A stretch of DNA of 64,000 bases from Mycobacterium sp. ACS1612 (GTDB taxonomy: Bacteria > Actinomycetota > Actinomycetes > Mycobacteriales > Mycobacteriaceae). The notes below the pieces were generated by a model. The model was given only the letters and a program-made list of their open reading frames with translations. It was not told the origin of the DNA and ran no database searches. This document shows, one piece after another, positions 18,228-27,417 of this stretch. The translations under genes and the position numbers were made by a program. Position 1 is the stretch's first letter, and each line of letters begins with the position of its first letter. The stretch spans positions 124,001-188,000 of the forward strand of contig NZ_LZHZ01000027.1 in NCBI RefSeq assembly GCF_001667505.1, written 5' to 3'.

Positions 18228-19359
18228 CCGGCAACGCCTTGACCGTGGACGGCAGGCCGTACAGTGCAGTGGCGTTGCCGCACACGATCCGCTCACGCTG
18301 ATCGGCGGGGAACCGCCTGATGGCCCACTCCGGCGAGTCGTAACTCCAGTGCGGATAGTCGGTCGAGAACATCAGGCAGTCACCGAGATCCATCATCTCC
18401 AAATATTCGCGATACGTCGCGACGGTGACGTCCTCGAGCGGTTGCGTGGTGAATCGCACGTGTTCGCGGACGTACTCCGACGGCTTGCGGCGCACATGCG
18501 GCAGATCGCCTCTGCGCTGTTCCCAGATCCGGTCCATCCGCCACATCACCGGCATCGCCCATGTGAAGCCGCCTTCGACGAACACGACCCGCAAGTCGGG
18601 GTGCCGGTCGAACGCGCCGTCGAACACCAGGCTCATCAGATGCGATACATACAGCAGCGGCCATGAGGCGAAGAAGTCGTGCCAGTGCGCGGGGTTGCCC
18701 ACCGGGTAGATCGGGATCAACTCGAACGGCGTCTGCCCCATCAGGTGCGTGGCGACCGGAAGCCGATGCCGCGCTGCCGCTTCATAGAGCGGATCGAAAT
18801 GCGGGCTGCCGAATGGGATCCCGCGGGTCTGGGGTGTCATCAACACCTCGGCCATGTAGGGATGGCCGGCCCAGCGCTCAATCTCCCGTGCGGCCGCGGC
18901 AGGGTCCTGCGCGGTGACGCTGATCGCTCCCCGCCACCTGCCGTGCCAGTTGCCGTCGCCGAGCCACACGTCGGCAAGCCAGTCGTTGTAGGTGGCCTTC
19001 AGCACGTGTTCAGCGTGCGGCAACTGCGCGTCGCACATCGGTTCCAGCATCGCGATGCTCACGCCCGCGTCCACCAGAAGTTGCTTCGCCGCGAAGTCGG
19101 GATCGCTGCCGGCGGCACCGCCACCGGGAGGCGCGGCGTCGACGCGAAGCGAATTTGTCTTGTACGCATCGGGGGTGTCGTAGAAGTACGACAGTGTGGA
19201 GACCGAGTTGCCGGTCGGCCACAGCTTGTCCTTCCACGCTGCAGGGGCATAGGACTTCAACACTTCTGCCGACACCGGCAGCGGGTGAACGTCGGTGTCG
19301 ACAAGGGTCACCGCCATGTCCTGGGCGGCGTGCTGGTGCGCGCGTTCGATGGTCGTCAC
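18205..19359 (-). CDS. amidohydrolase family (PF04909-type) metal enzyme
   Basis: TIM-barrel amidohydrolase of 384 aa. Metal ligands appear intact: VDTDVHPLP near residue 20 (D-x-D-x-H), VATHLMG on a central strand, a SHLMSLVFDG helix with His, and MFSTDYPHW with the conserved Asp. The family includes ACMSD-type decarboxylases, hydratases and C-C hydrolases. GTG 19359 overlaps the stop of the next amidohydrolase (GTGA), pointing to coupled synthesis with that paralog. Confidence 0.85.
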   Translation of the reverse strand: MTTIERAHQHAAQDMAVTLVDTDVHPLPVSAEVLKSYAPAAWKDKLWPTGNSVSTLSYFYDTPDAYKTNSLRVDAAPPGGGAAGSDPDFAAKQLLVDAGVSIAMLEPMCDAQLPHAEHVLKATYNDWLADVWLGDGNWHGRWRGAISVTAQDPAAAAREIERWAGHPYMAEVLMTPQTRGIPFGSPHFDPLYEAAARHRLPVATHLMGQTPFELIPIYPVGNPAHWHDFFASWPLLYVSHLMSLVFDGAFDRHPDLRVVFVEGGFTWAMPVMWRMDRIWEQRRGDLPHVRRKPSEYVREHVRFTTQPLEDVTVATYREYLEMMDLGDCLMFSTDYPHWSYDSPEWAIRRFPADQRERIVCGNATALYGLPSTVKALPGEQPPPA

Positions 19360-20399
19360 GCGGGACTCCCTTCGGTGACGCCGTAGCATTCACTGGCGTT
19401 GCGCCACAACACCTTCTCGCATTGTTCCTCGTTGAGACCCGCGACCACCTCGCCGGGCGCGGTGGTCGACCAGTGGGGGTAGCCCGATCCGTACATGAGC
19501 AGGTCGGCCTTGTCGGTGAAGTCCAGCCATCGCTCGGCCAGCCCCGCGTCGGTCGGCCCGTCCAGTGCCGACGAGCAGAACCGGACATGGTCGCGCAGAT
19601 ACTCGCTGGGATACCGTTCCACCCAAGGGGTTTGGTCGCGCATCGACATCCAGAACGTGTCCAGCCGCCACATCAGTGGGGTGAGGATGTCGTAGCCGCC
19701 GTCGGCGAAGACGAACCGCAAACCGGGAATTCGCCCGAACATGCCCTCGATGATCAGGGTGGCGAGATGCACGAACGAGTTCAGCGGCATGAACGCCGCG
19801 TAGCCGGGGTAGGTGTGCGCGTGACCGGCGAACGTGGGTGCGTAGTCAACTCCATTGCCGCCGTTGATGTGTACGGCCACCGGCAGGCCGTGCGCGGCGG
19901 CGGCTTCCCAGATCGGCTCGAACATCGGCTTGCCGTAGGGCTCTCGCGACTGCAGCGGGACGCCGACTTGCACCATCTTCGGATGCCCGGCCAACCGCTC
20001 GATCTCGGCGACCGCTCCCCTGACGTCTTCCGGGTTGACCCTGATGGTGCCGCGGAAGCGGTCAGTGGTGTCGGGTTCCAGCCAGCGGTCCAGCAGCCAG
20101 TCGTTCACGGCCGCACAGATCCGGCTGTTGAGCAGATAGTCGGCGATGTTGCCGCGCGTCAGCGGATTGAGGATCGCCGAGTCGATACCGCCCTCGTCGA
20201 ACAGGTGCCTGGCCACGGTCTCGGGATCGGAACCCGGATATCCGTCGCCGTACAGGTCCTGACGGTAGTCACCGCCCGGCGCCTGGTACCACTGCTGTTC
20301 GACGTCGGGGATGGCACGTAATTTGTGTGCGGGCGCAAGGTACTTCCGGATCTCCGCGTTGTAGCGGAAATGCGGTTGCACGTTCGCGTCGATGATCAT
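19356..20399 (-). CDS. amidohydrolase-like protein lacking metal ligands
   Basis: A 347-aa paralog of the gene at 18205, starting at ATG 20399 (MIIDANVQPHFR). It keeps the barrel blocks (VAVHINGG, FVHLATLIIEGMFGR, FVFADGGYD), but the first metal motif reads D-A-N-V-Q instead of D-x-D-x-H, and the conserved SDYPH motif reads GSGYPH, losing the Asp. It is therefore probably catalytically weak or inactive and may be the structural partner of the intact paralog. Third gene from the end of the operon at 20820. Confidence 0.8.
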   Translation of the reverse strand: MIIDANVQPHFRYNAEIRKYLAPAHKLRAIPDVEQQWYQAPGGDYRQDLYGDGYPGSDPETVARHLFDEGGIDSAILNPLTRGNIADYLLNSRICAAVNDWLLDRWLEPDTTDRFRGTIRVNPEDVRGAVAEIERLAGHPKMVQVGVPLQSREPYGKPMFEPIWEAAAAHGLPVAVHINGGNGVDYAPTFAGHAHTYPGYAAFMPLNSFVHLATLIIEGMFGRIPGLRFVFADGGYDILTPLMWRLDTFWMSMRDQTPWVERYPSEYLRDHVRFCSSALDGPTDAGLAERWLDFTDKADLLMYGSGYPHWSTTAPGEVVAGLNEEQCEKVLWRNASECYGVTEGSPA

Positions 20400-20460
20400 G
20401 CGCCGCCCCTGTAGGCGCGGTCGGCGCATTCTGTACCGATTATTGGCTCGCAAGCTTCAC

Positions 20461-20820
20461 TCATGCCGTCAAATACACCTGCCCGTCGCTCACATCCACC
20501 TCGTAGGTGCGTACCCGCTTCTTCGGGTCGGCGAGGTTCATCCCCGTGGTGATGTCGAACTCCCAGTTGTGCCACGGGCACCGCGCAATCCGGCCTTCGC
20601 GGACACGGCGCAGCTGTCCCGGCAGATCCGGTGCGTACTCGTTGGTGCCGACGACGTAGCCCGCGCACAGCGGCGCGCCTTCGTGCGAGCAGTAGTTCGC
20701 GATCGCGTACAGCGAGCCGTCGATGTTGTAGACGCCTACGCCGAACTTGCCGGCCTGGACCAGCTTCATGCTTCCGGGAGGCAGGTCTTCGATCGCGCAC
20801 ACCGGTCGGCGCTGCATCAT
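20461..20820 (-). CDS. Rieske-type [2Fe-2S] ferredoxin
   Basis: Small 119-aa Rieske protein. Ligands: Cys44 and His46 (YCSHEGAPLC), Cys81 and His84 (RCPWHNW). It is longer than classic bacterial Rieske ferredoxins by an insertion between the two ligand pairs (VGTNEYAPDLPGQLRRVREG). The most likely role is electron carrier to the island's Rieske oxygenases. GAAGGGAC precedes ATG 20820; a second ATG follows at once. First gene of the operon with both amidohydrolases. Confidence 0.88.
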   Translation of the reverse strand: MMQRRPVCAIEDLPPGSMKLVQAGKFGVGVYNIDGSLYAIANYCSHEGAPLCAGYVVGTNEYAPDLPGQLRRVREGRIARCPWHNWEFDITTGMNLADPKKRVRTYEVDVSDGQVYLTA

Positions 20821-20833
20821 GTCCCTTCGGTTT

Positions 20834-20868
20834 CCTTGACCTAGAATACCTAAAATAGTAAAGATAGG
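20834..20868. promoter_or_regulatory. operator/promoter block (site D)
   Basis: CCTAAAATAGTAAAGATAGG (20849-20868) plus its flank to 20834. The reverse complement is identical to site C at 33 of 35 positions, with the conserved flank pointing toward the Rieske ferredoxin gene. It lies in the 85-bp divergent gap between that gene and the P450 at 20906. Confidence 0.65.
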
Positions 20869-20905
20869 GCGACACAGCCGCTAGATGCTGCTGCCGGGAG
20901 GCACA

Positions 20906-22108
20906 GTGACCACCAGCACCGATTCGCAGAGCGCCCGAGATCTCGCTAGCGATCCGTATCCGTTCTTCAACCACATGCGCACGACGACGCCCGTGTGGCG
21001 CGGCACGCTCATGGAGAGCCACCTGCTGCCCGACGAACTCAAGAACCCCGAGAACTGGACGTTGTTCGACTTCGAATCCGTGTTCACCGCGTTCCGCGAG
21101 GACACCGTGTTCGCCTCGGAGATGTACAACAAGACCATCGGCCTCGTCTTCGGCCCGACGATCCTCGGCATGGCGGGCAAGCAGCACCACGACCATCGCA
21201 GCCTGGTGAGCAAGGCGTTCAGACAGAGCGCGCTTGCCATGTGGGAACCCGAGGTGATCGACCCGATCTGCGATCAACTCGTCGACGAGTTCAAAAACGA
21301 CGGCGAAGTCGACCTCGTCAAGGCGCTGACGTTCGAGTTCCCGACCAGGGTCACGGCCGCGCTTCTCGGCCTGCCGCAGGAGGATCTGGAGATGTTCCGG
21401 CGGTTGTCGCTGGACCTGATCTCGATCAGCGAGAACCTCGAAATGGGTCTGGCCGCATCCGTCGAACTCGGTACCTATTTCCAGGAGCAGGTGGATCAGC
21501 GGCGCAGCAAGATGACCGACGACATCATCGGCGTCCTCGTCGCCGCGGAGATCGACGGCGAAAAGCTCACCGATGAGGCGATCATCTCGTTCCTGCGGTT
21601 GCTGCTGCCCGCGGGGTTAGAGACCACCTACCGGTCATCGGGAAACCTGTTGCAACTGCTGCTGACTCACCCTGATCAGCTCGAGGCGGTGCAACGGGAT
21701 CGCGAGCTCATCGCGGCCGCGATCGAGGAGGGCATCCGGCACGAGACTCCGCTGGTTCTGGTGACACGCAACACCACCCGTGATGTCCAGATGCACGGCG
21801 TCACCATCCCCGAGGGTGCGCAGGTCAACCTGTGCATCGGCGGGGCCAACCGCGATGAGAAGCGGTGGGACAACCCCGACGTGTTCGACATCCACCGGCC
21901 ACGGCGCGCACACATTTCGTTCGCGGGCGGCATCCACAGCTGTCTCGGCATGCACCTGGCCCGGGTCGAGACGAAGGCCATGCTCACCAGCCTGTTCGAC
22001 CGCGTCACCGATTTGGAGCTGATCGAAGACGGCGACACCAACATCACCGGGATGCCGTTCCGGTCGCCGAAACACCTGCCGGTGACGTTCCGACCGGCGT
22101 CGGCCTGA
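20906..22108 (+). CDS. cytochrome P450
   Basis: P450 of 400 aa. I-helix AGLETT (236-241; Glu in place of the usual Asp), ExxR at Glu275-Arg278, heme loop FAGGIHSCLGMHLA with Cys346. GTG 20906 is chosen because GGGAGG ends 4 nt before it; an ATG at 20885 has no ribosome-binding site. It is clearly different from the P450 at 12668, so the island carries two separate hydroxylation steps. Cotranscribed with the alcohol dehydrogenase 2 bp downstream. Confidence 0.93.
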   Translation: MTTSTDSQSARDLASDPYPFFNHMRTTTPVWRGTLMESHLLPDELKNPENWTLFDFESVFTAFREDTVFASEMYNKTIGLVFGPTILGMAGKQHHDHRSLVSKAFRQSALAMWEPEVIDPICDQLVDEFKNDGEVDLVKALTFEFPTRVTAALLGLPQEDLEMFRRLSLDLISISENLEMGLAASVELGTYFQEQVDQRRSKMTDDIIGVLVAAEIDGEKLTDEAIISFLRLLLPAGLETTYRSSGNLLQLLLTHPDQLEAVQRDRELIAAAIEEGIRHETPLVLVTRNTTRDVQMHGVTIPEGAQVNLCIGGANRDEKRWDNPDVFDIHRPRRAHISFAGGIHSCLGMHLARVETKAMLTSLFDRVTDLELIEDGDTNITGMPFRSPKHLPVTFRPASA

Positions 22109-22110
22109 GC

Positions 22111-23265
22111 ATGCGGAGTCGCGCGGCGATCCTGCACGACGTTGGCGGGCCGTGGTCGGTCGAGGATTTCGAATTGGATCCGCCGCGCGCAGGCGAAGTG
22201 CTCATCGAGATGGCCGCCGCCGGGCTGTGCCACTCCGACGAACACATCCTCAACGGCGACATGTCGGCGAGCAACGAGGTGATGCAGTCGTTCGGCCTGC
22301 CGTCGATGTTCCCGATGATCGGCGGACACGAAGGCTCGGCCGTGGTGCTGGAAGTCGGTGACGGCGTAACGCAGTTCGCGCCCGGCGACCACGTCGTGAC
22401 GTCGTTCGTCGCGGTCTGCGGACAATGCCGGTGGTGCAACTCGGGTATGGAGTACATCTGTGACATGGGCGCGCAGGTGATGGTTCCCGGGATGCCGACG
22501 GACGGCACCTTCCGGCATCACACCGTCGACGGGCGTCAACTCGGGCATCTGTCCAAGGTCGGAGCATTCTCCAAACACACTGTCGTATCGACAGATTCGA
22601 TCGTCAAGATCGACGAGCGCTTACCCCTGTTGCCGATGGCGTTGCTGTCCTGCGGCGTGCCGACCGGGTTCGGGTCGGCGGAGAATCGCGCCAAGGTGAC
22701 CGCCGGTGACACCGTCGTCGTCATCGGTTGCGGCGGCATCGGCACCGGCGCGATCCAGGGCGCGCGCATCAACGGCGCCGCGCACATCGTCGCGGTCGAC
22801 CCCGTTGCGTTGAAACAGAAGTCCGCTCTGCAGTTCGGTGCCACGCATATCGCCGCCACGGCCGATGAAGCGTTGCCGGTGGTCAGCGAGTTGACGCACG
22901 GGCTGATGGCCGACAGCGTCGTCCTCTCCCCGTCGCTGATCTCCAAGCATGACGTGCAGGCGGCGCTGAACCTCACCCGCAAGGGCGGCACCTGCGTGCT
23001 GACCGGAATGACAAAGCAGACCGACCATTCGATCGCGATCAACCTGCAGGAGTTCATCCTGTGGAACAAGAACCTCGTCGGCACCGTCTACGGGTCGTGC
23101 AACCCACGAGTCGACGTCGCCCGGTTCGCCAAGCTCTACGAAACGGGTCAGCTGCAACTCGACGAGATGATCACCAGACGCTACCCGCTCGACGACATCA
23201 ACGACGGCTACCGGGACCTGCTGAACGGCGAGATCATCCGCGGTGTCATCGATTTCAGCCTTTAG
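22111..23265 (+). CDS. zinc alcohol dehydrogenase, NDMA-dependent type
   Basis: Medium-chain dehydrogenase of 384 aa. Catalytic zinc residues: Cys40-His41 (LCHSDEH) and GGHEG with His73. Structural zinc: Cys103, 106, 109 and 117 (CGQCRWCNSGMEYIC). NAD fold: GCGGIGTGAIQGA. The pattern matches the NDMA-dependent alcohol dehydrogenases of actinobacteria, whose NAD stays bound and is thought to be re-oxidised through mycofactocin. ATG 22111 is 2 bp after the P450 stop, so it probably oxidises the alcohol made by that P450. Confidence 0.9.
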   Translation: MRSRAAILHDVGGPWSVEDFELDPPRAGEVLIEMAAAGLCHSDEHILNGDMSASNEVMQSFGLPSMFPMIGGHEGSAVVLEVGDGVTQFAPGDHVVTSFVAVCGQCRWCNSGMEYICDMGAQVMVPGMPTDGTFRHHTVDGRQLGHLSKVGAFSKHTVVSTDSIVKIDERLPLLPMALLSCGVPTGFGSAENRAKVTAGDTVVVIGCGGIGTGAIQGARINGAAHIVAVDPVALKQKSALQFGATHIAATADEALPVVSELTHGLMADSVVLSPSLISKHDVQAALNLTRKGGTCVLTGMTKQTDHSIAINLQEFILWNKNLVGTVYGSCNPRVDVARFAKLYETGQLQLDEMITRRYPLDDINDGYRDLLNGEIIRGVIDFSL

Positions 23266-23270
23266 GTCCC

Positions 23271-24335
23271 TCAGTTGAGGCCGTAGAACCGCTCGGCGTT
23301 CTCGCCGCCGATCTTCGCGCGGGTGTCCTCATTGATGTCGGGCCGGGTGCGCAGATGCTTTGTGCTTTCCGGCCATTCGCCGTCCCAGTGCGGGTAATCG
23401 CTGGCGAACATGATGAAGTCGTCGCCGAGCACGTCGACGACCCCGGGCAGGATGGGCTCCTCGGGCTCGCAGGTGGTCCAGATGTTGCCCGCCTGGAGGT
23501 ATTCCCCGGGATCGCGCTTCCAGCCGTCGGCGATCCAGTCGCCGCGCTTCTCGAAATGCTCGTGCAAGCGGTCGATGAAGAATGGCACCCAGCCGACGCC
23601 CGCCTCGAGGAACGCGACCCGCAACCGCGGGTGCCGGTCGAAAACTCCGCCGGAGATGATCGCGGTCATCGCGGTCATCTGGTCGAACGGAAAGCTGATG
23701 CAGTGCACTTGGATGTAGTTCGTGAAGCGGTCGACACCGATCTTGGGAAGGTGCATACCGGGTGCGCCGTGAATGCCCAACGGCATATCCAGTTCCTCGG
23801 CGGCGGAGTAGAACGAGTCGAGGTCGGGATGGTCGAGGTTGCGTATCTTGAGCGCAGGCGGGATATGGGTGGCGACCAGGCCGAGGTCCTTGGCCTCCCG
23901 CATCACGTCGACGGCGACGTCGCCGTGCTCGATCGGAGTCACCGCCACCCCGCGCAACCGTCCTTCGGACGCCGCGCAGTAGTCCGCGATCCACTGGTTG
24001 TAGAGCCGCGCGAAACCTGCTGCGAATTCCGGGTCTTCGAGACTCGCCGCGCACAGCCCCAAGCTCGGATACAGCACCATCGTGTCGATGTGGTCGCGGT
24101 GGGCGTCACGGAGCACGCCCTGCGCCGACGTGTAGTCGATGCCCTCGGCGCTGCTCAAACCGTGCTCACGCGGACACCCGGCGCCTGGCCCGTCGGGCTC
24201 CGGATAGTTGCGACCCTCGATGACCAACGCCCTGCCGTCCGCACGCGGCACCACGTGTTCGGGCCAGCGTCGCATCGCCTCGACCGCCAGCGACTGCCCC
24301 TCTGCTACGTGCCCGTCGGCATCGACGATCCTCAT
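23271..24335 (-). CDS. amidohydrolase family (PF04909-type) metal enzyme
   Basis: A 354-aa TIM-barrel amidohydrolase. Metal motifs are complete: IVDADGHVAE at the N-terminus, LGIHGAPG, and MFASDYPHWDG with the Asp. A GGVFDRHPRLRVAFLEAG block is shared with the other two amidohydrolases, but overall it is closer to single-gene relatives than to the 18205/19356 pair. Probable hydrolase, decarboxylase or hydratase of a late intermediate. ATG 24335; divergent from the CoA ligase across site H. Confidence 0.85.
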   Translation of the reverse strand: MRIVDADGHVAEGQSLAVEAMRRWPEHVVPRADGRALVIEGRNYPEPDGPGAGCPREHGLSSAEGIDYTSAQGVLRDAHRDHIDTMVLYPSLGLCAASLEDPEFAAGFARLYNQWIADYCAASEGRLRGVAVTPIEHGDVAVDVMREAKDLGLVATHIPPALKIRNLDHPDLDSFYSAAEELDMPLGIHGAPGMHLPKIGVDRFTNYIQVHCISFPFDQMTAMTAIISGGVFDRHPRLRVAFLEAGVGWVPFFIDRLHEHFEKRGDWIADGWKRDPGEYLQAGNIWTTCEPEEPILPGVVDVLGDDFIMFASDYPHWDGEWPESTKHLRTRPDINEDTRAKIGGENAERFYGLN

Positions 24336-24352
24336 CCTTCACCTTCCGTGCT

Positions 24353-24368
24353 GTTTGCTAAAACTAAC
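24353..24368. promoter_or_regulatory. operator-like site (site H)
   Basis: GTTTGCTAAAACTAAC lies in the 35-bp divergent gap between the amidohydrolase and the CoA ligase. Its reverse complement GTTAGTTTTAGCAAAC resembles site F and the TTAGCA repeat at 16258. It sits 2 bp before the ligase GTG, so bound protein would block its start region. Confidence 0.45.
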
Positions 24369-24370
24369 GG

Positions 24371-25966
24371 GTGCCGCGCGACACCATCCAGCAATTGCTC
24401 CGAGAACATGCCGCCTCTGACGCGATCGCGGTGAAGTACGGCGACCGGCAATGGACCTGGCGGGAACACTTGGCTGAAGCGTCGGCACGCGCCGCCGCGC
24501 TGCTTTCCCTGATGGACCGGCAACGACCGGTCCATGTCGGCGTGCTGCTCGGCAACACCCCGGAGTTCCTGCACCAGATGGCGGCCGCGGGCCTCGGCGG
24601 TTACGTGCTCTGCGGGCTGAACACCACCCGACGCGGTGCCGCTCTGGCCGCCGACGTGCGCCGCGCGGACTGCCAGATCGTCGTCACCGATGAAGAGCAC
24701 CGCGGACTGCTCGACGGGGTGGACCTCGGGGACGTGACGGTACTCGACTCCTCCACTGACTCGTGGGGCCGCCTTGTGCAGTCCGCCGGCGAACTCACGC
24801 CGCACCGCGAGGTCGCGGCGCTCGACCCGTTCATGCTGATCTTCACCTCGGGGACCAGTGGTGACCCCAAGGCGGTGAAGGTGTCGCACTTCATGGTGTT
24901 GATGTCGGGCGCAAACCTGGTGCAGAAGTTCGACGTCACCGCCGCCGACACCTGCTACCTGTCGATGCCGTTGTTCCATTCCAACGCGTTGGTCGCGGGC
25001 TGGGGCGTGGCGATCGCCACCGGCGCGGCGATGGCACCGGCGAAGTTCTCGGCGTCGGGGTTTCTGGACGACATTCGGCGCTACGGCGCGACCTACATGA
25101 ACTACGTGGGTAAGCCGTTGGCTTACATTCTGGCCACCCCGGAACGACCCGACGACGCGGACAACCCGCTTCGCGTCGCTTTCGGCAACGAGGCGAGCGA
25201 CCGCGACATCGAGGAATTCCAGCGCCGGTTCGACACCCTGGTGTGGGACGGTTTCGGCTCCAGCGAGAACGCCGTGATCATCACCAGGGAGGAAGGCACC
25301 CCGAAAGGCTCTCTGGGCAAGGGTTTTCCCGGTGTGGCGATCTACAACCCCGACACCGGTACCGAATGTCCGGTCGCGCGTTTCGACGCGGACGGCGCGT
25401 TGATCAACGCCGACGAAGCCGTCGGCGAGTTGGTCAACACGTCCGGTGCGGGTTTCTTCACCGGCTACTACAACAGCGAAGAGGCCACGGCGGAACGCAT
25501 GCGCGGCGGCATGTACTGGTCGGGCGATCTGGCCTACCGAGACGCCGAGGGCTGGATCTATCTCGCGGGCCGCACCGCCGACTGGATGCGGGTGGACGGG
25601 GAGAACCTGGCGGCGGCACCGATCGAACGCATCCTGATCCGGCTGCCCGACCTCAGCCGCGTTGCGGTGTACGCGGTGCCTGACGAGAACGTGGGCGATC
25701 AGGTGATGGCCGCGGTGGTGCTGCACGACGAATCCACCCTGACGCCACAGGCTTTCGAACACTTCCTGTCCGAGCAACCGGACCTGTCGCCGAAGGCCTG
25801 GCCGCGGTATGTCCGCATCGCCTCCGACTTGCCGACCACCGCCACGCACAAGGTCCTCAAACGCGAGTTGGCCGCCCAAGGCACCACCGCGGGCGATGGT
25901 GAACTGTGGGTGCGAGAACCGCGCGGCACGCGCTACACGATCCTCGACGCCCGACCCTGCCAGTAG
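24371..25966 (+). CDS. AMP-forming acyl-CoA ligase, FadD1/FadD17-like
   Basis: Ligase of 531 aa. P-loop FTSGTSGDPKAVKV (near 158), A5 region GFGSSENAVIITREEGTPKG, which I associate with the mycobacterial FadD1/FadD17 group, A7 YWSGDLAY, and a C-terminal Lys in TTATHKVLKR. FadD17 belongs to the steroid-associated genes of M. tuberculosis, so a large alicyclic acid substrate is plausible but not shown. GTG start at 24371. The 3' end overlaps the convergent ligase gene by 34 bp. Confidence 0.88.
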   Translation: MPRDTIQQLLREHAASDAIAVKYGDRQWTWREHLAEASARAAALLSLMDRQRPVHVGVLLGNTPEFLHQMAAAGLGGYVLCGLNTTRRGAALAADVRRADCQIVVTDEEHRGLLDGVDLGDVTVLDSSTDSWGRLVQSAGELTPHREVAALDPFMLIFTSGTSGDPKAVKVSHFMVLMSGANLVQKFDVTAADTCYLSMPLFHSNALVAGWGVAIATGAAMAPAKFSASGFLDDIRRYGATYMNYVGKPLAYILATPERPDDADNPLRVAFGNEASDRDIEEFQRRFDTLVWDGFGSSENAVIITREEGTPKGSLGKGFPGVAIYNPDTGTECPVARFDADGALINADEAVGELVNTSGAGFFTGYYNSEEATAERMRGGMYWSGDLAYRDAEGWIYLAGRTADWMRVDGENLAAAPIERILIRLPDLSRVAVYAVPDENVGDQVMAAVVLHDESTLTPQAFEHFLSEQPDLSPKAWPRYVRIASDLPTTATHKVLKRELAAQGTTAGDGELWVREPRGTRYTILDARPCQ

Positions 25967-27417
25967 CGCTCACGGATCCGCCTCTTGTAGAGCTTGCCGT
26001 TCGGGTCGCGGGGCAACCGGGAATCGAAATCGACTGTACGCGGGCACTTGTACGATGCGAGATGCGCCCTGCAGTAGGCGATCAGTTCGGCTGCCAACTC
26101 AGGCCCGGCGTCCACCCCGTCGGCAGGTTGCACTACCGCCTTGACCTCTTCGCCGAACTCGTCGTTGGGAACGCCGATCACCGCCGCATCGACGAGCTTG
26201 GGATGCATCACCAGCAGGTCCTCCATCTCCTGCGGGTAGATGTTCACCCCGCCCGAGACAATCATGAACGTCGACCGGTCGGTGAGATATAGGTAACCGT
26301 CGTCGCCGAGGTAACCCATGTCGCCGAGCGATCGCCAACCGTGTTCATTGCTCACCGACGCCGTCTTCTGCGGATCCTTGAAGTATTCGAACGCCGGGCC
26401 GCCTTCGAAATACAACTCCCCCGTCTCGCCGATCGCACACTCGGTGCCGTCATCTCTCAGCACATGTACAGCGGTGAACGGTTTGCCGACCGAGCCGGGA
26501 TGGGCGAGCCATTCCTGAGGTCCGATTGCTGTGCCTGCGAATCCCTCAGTGCCGCCGTAGTACTCGTGGATGATCGGCCCGAACCACTTCATCATCCGGT
26601 GCTTGACGTCCACTGGGCAGGGCGCCGCCGCGTGGATCACGCACTGCAGACTCGACACGTCGTAGCGGTCACGGACGTCGGCCGGCAGTTTGAGCATCCG
26701 CGCGAACATGGTGGGCACGAACTGGGCGTGGGTGACGCGATGCGTCTGGATCAGTCGCAGTACCGTTTCGGCGTCGAACCTGGGCATCACGATCGCGGCA
26801 GCGCCGACCCGGTGGACGGCCATCGTGTAGTTGACGCCCGCCGCATGGTACAGCGGCGCAGGCGACAGGTACACGCTCGACGGCGTCAAACCGTAGCGCT
26901 GAATCAGGCTGTACTCCAATACCTTCTGCGCCCACGATCCATTGCCACCCTCGGGCAGCGGTCGGCGCACCGCCTTCGGCCTGCCGGTTGTGCCCGACGA
27001 GTACAGCATCTCCGAACCGTCCGAGATCGGCGGCGGGTCACCGGCGTCCGCCAGCGCGTCTTCGTACCCGCGCACATGACGTCCGACGCGCACGCGGACG
27101 CCGGTGCCCGCTGAGTCAAACACCGCCTTGGCTTCGGAGTCCGCGATCACATAGGCCACCTCATCCGCGGTGAAGTGCGTGTTGATCGCGCTGTAGTACA
27201 GACCGGAAAGCTGGCAGGCCCAGGTGATTTCGAGGAATTCGGCCCGGTTCGGCAGCACCAGCGCGACCCCATCGCCGCGCCGCAGGCCCGCGTCGTGCAG
27301 CACCGCAGCCACCCGCCGACTTCGTTCGTACAGCTCACCGTACGAACGGATCGGGCCGTCTACGACGATCACCGCAGTCGACTCCGGCGCGCTCAGCGCG
27401 TGGTCGCCGAGGTCCAC
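25933..27417 (-). CDS. AMP-forming acyl-CoA ligase
   Basis: Third ligase of the island, 494 aa. P-loop YSSGTTGRPKAVRR (near 140), A5 YYGGTEGF, A7 SLGDMGYL, and the canonical C-terminal PNGKLYKR with the catalytic Lys. The GTG start at 27417 follows the stop of the crotonase gene directly (0 bp gap), so it is the last gene of the operon beginning with the SDR at 29860. Having three ligases suggests activation of successive acids (for example side chain, then ring fragments). Confidence 0.88.
   Translation of the reverse strand: MDLGDHALSAPESTAVIVVDGPIRSYGELYERSRRVAAVLHDAGLRRGDGVALVLPNRAEFLEITWACQLSGLYYSAINTHFTADEVAYVIADSEAKAVFDSAGTGVRVRVGRHVRGYEDALADAGDPPPISDGSEMLYSSGTTGRPKAVRRPLPEGGNGSWAQKVLEYSLIQRYGLTPSSVYLSPAPLYHAAGVNYTMAVHRVGAAAIVMPRFDAETVLRLIQTHRVTHAQFVPTMFARMLKLPADVRDRYDVSSLQCVIHAAAPCPVDVKHRMMKWFGPIIHEYYGGTEGFAGTAIGPQEWLAHPGSVGKPFTAVHVLRDDGTECAIGETGELYFEGGPAFEYFKDPQKTASVSNEHGWRSLGDMGYLGDDGYLYLTDRSTFMIVSGGVNIYPQEMEDLLVMHPKLVDAAVIGVPNDEFGEEVKAVVQPADGVDAGPELAAELIAYCRAHLASYKCPRTVDFDSRLPRDPNGKLYKRRIRERYWQGRASRIV

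Noticed and set aside
23061..25879. Long open frames opposite the amidohydrolase at 23271 (plus strand) and the CoA ligase at 24371 (minus strand)
   Set aside because: Both are antisense artefacts of high GC; the opposite strands encode complete, motif-bearing enzymes.
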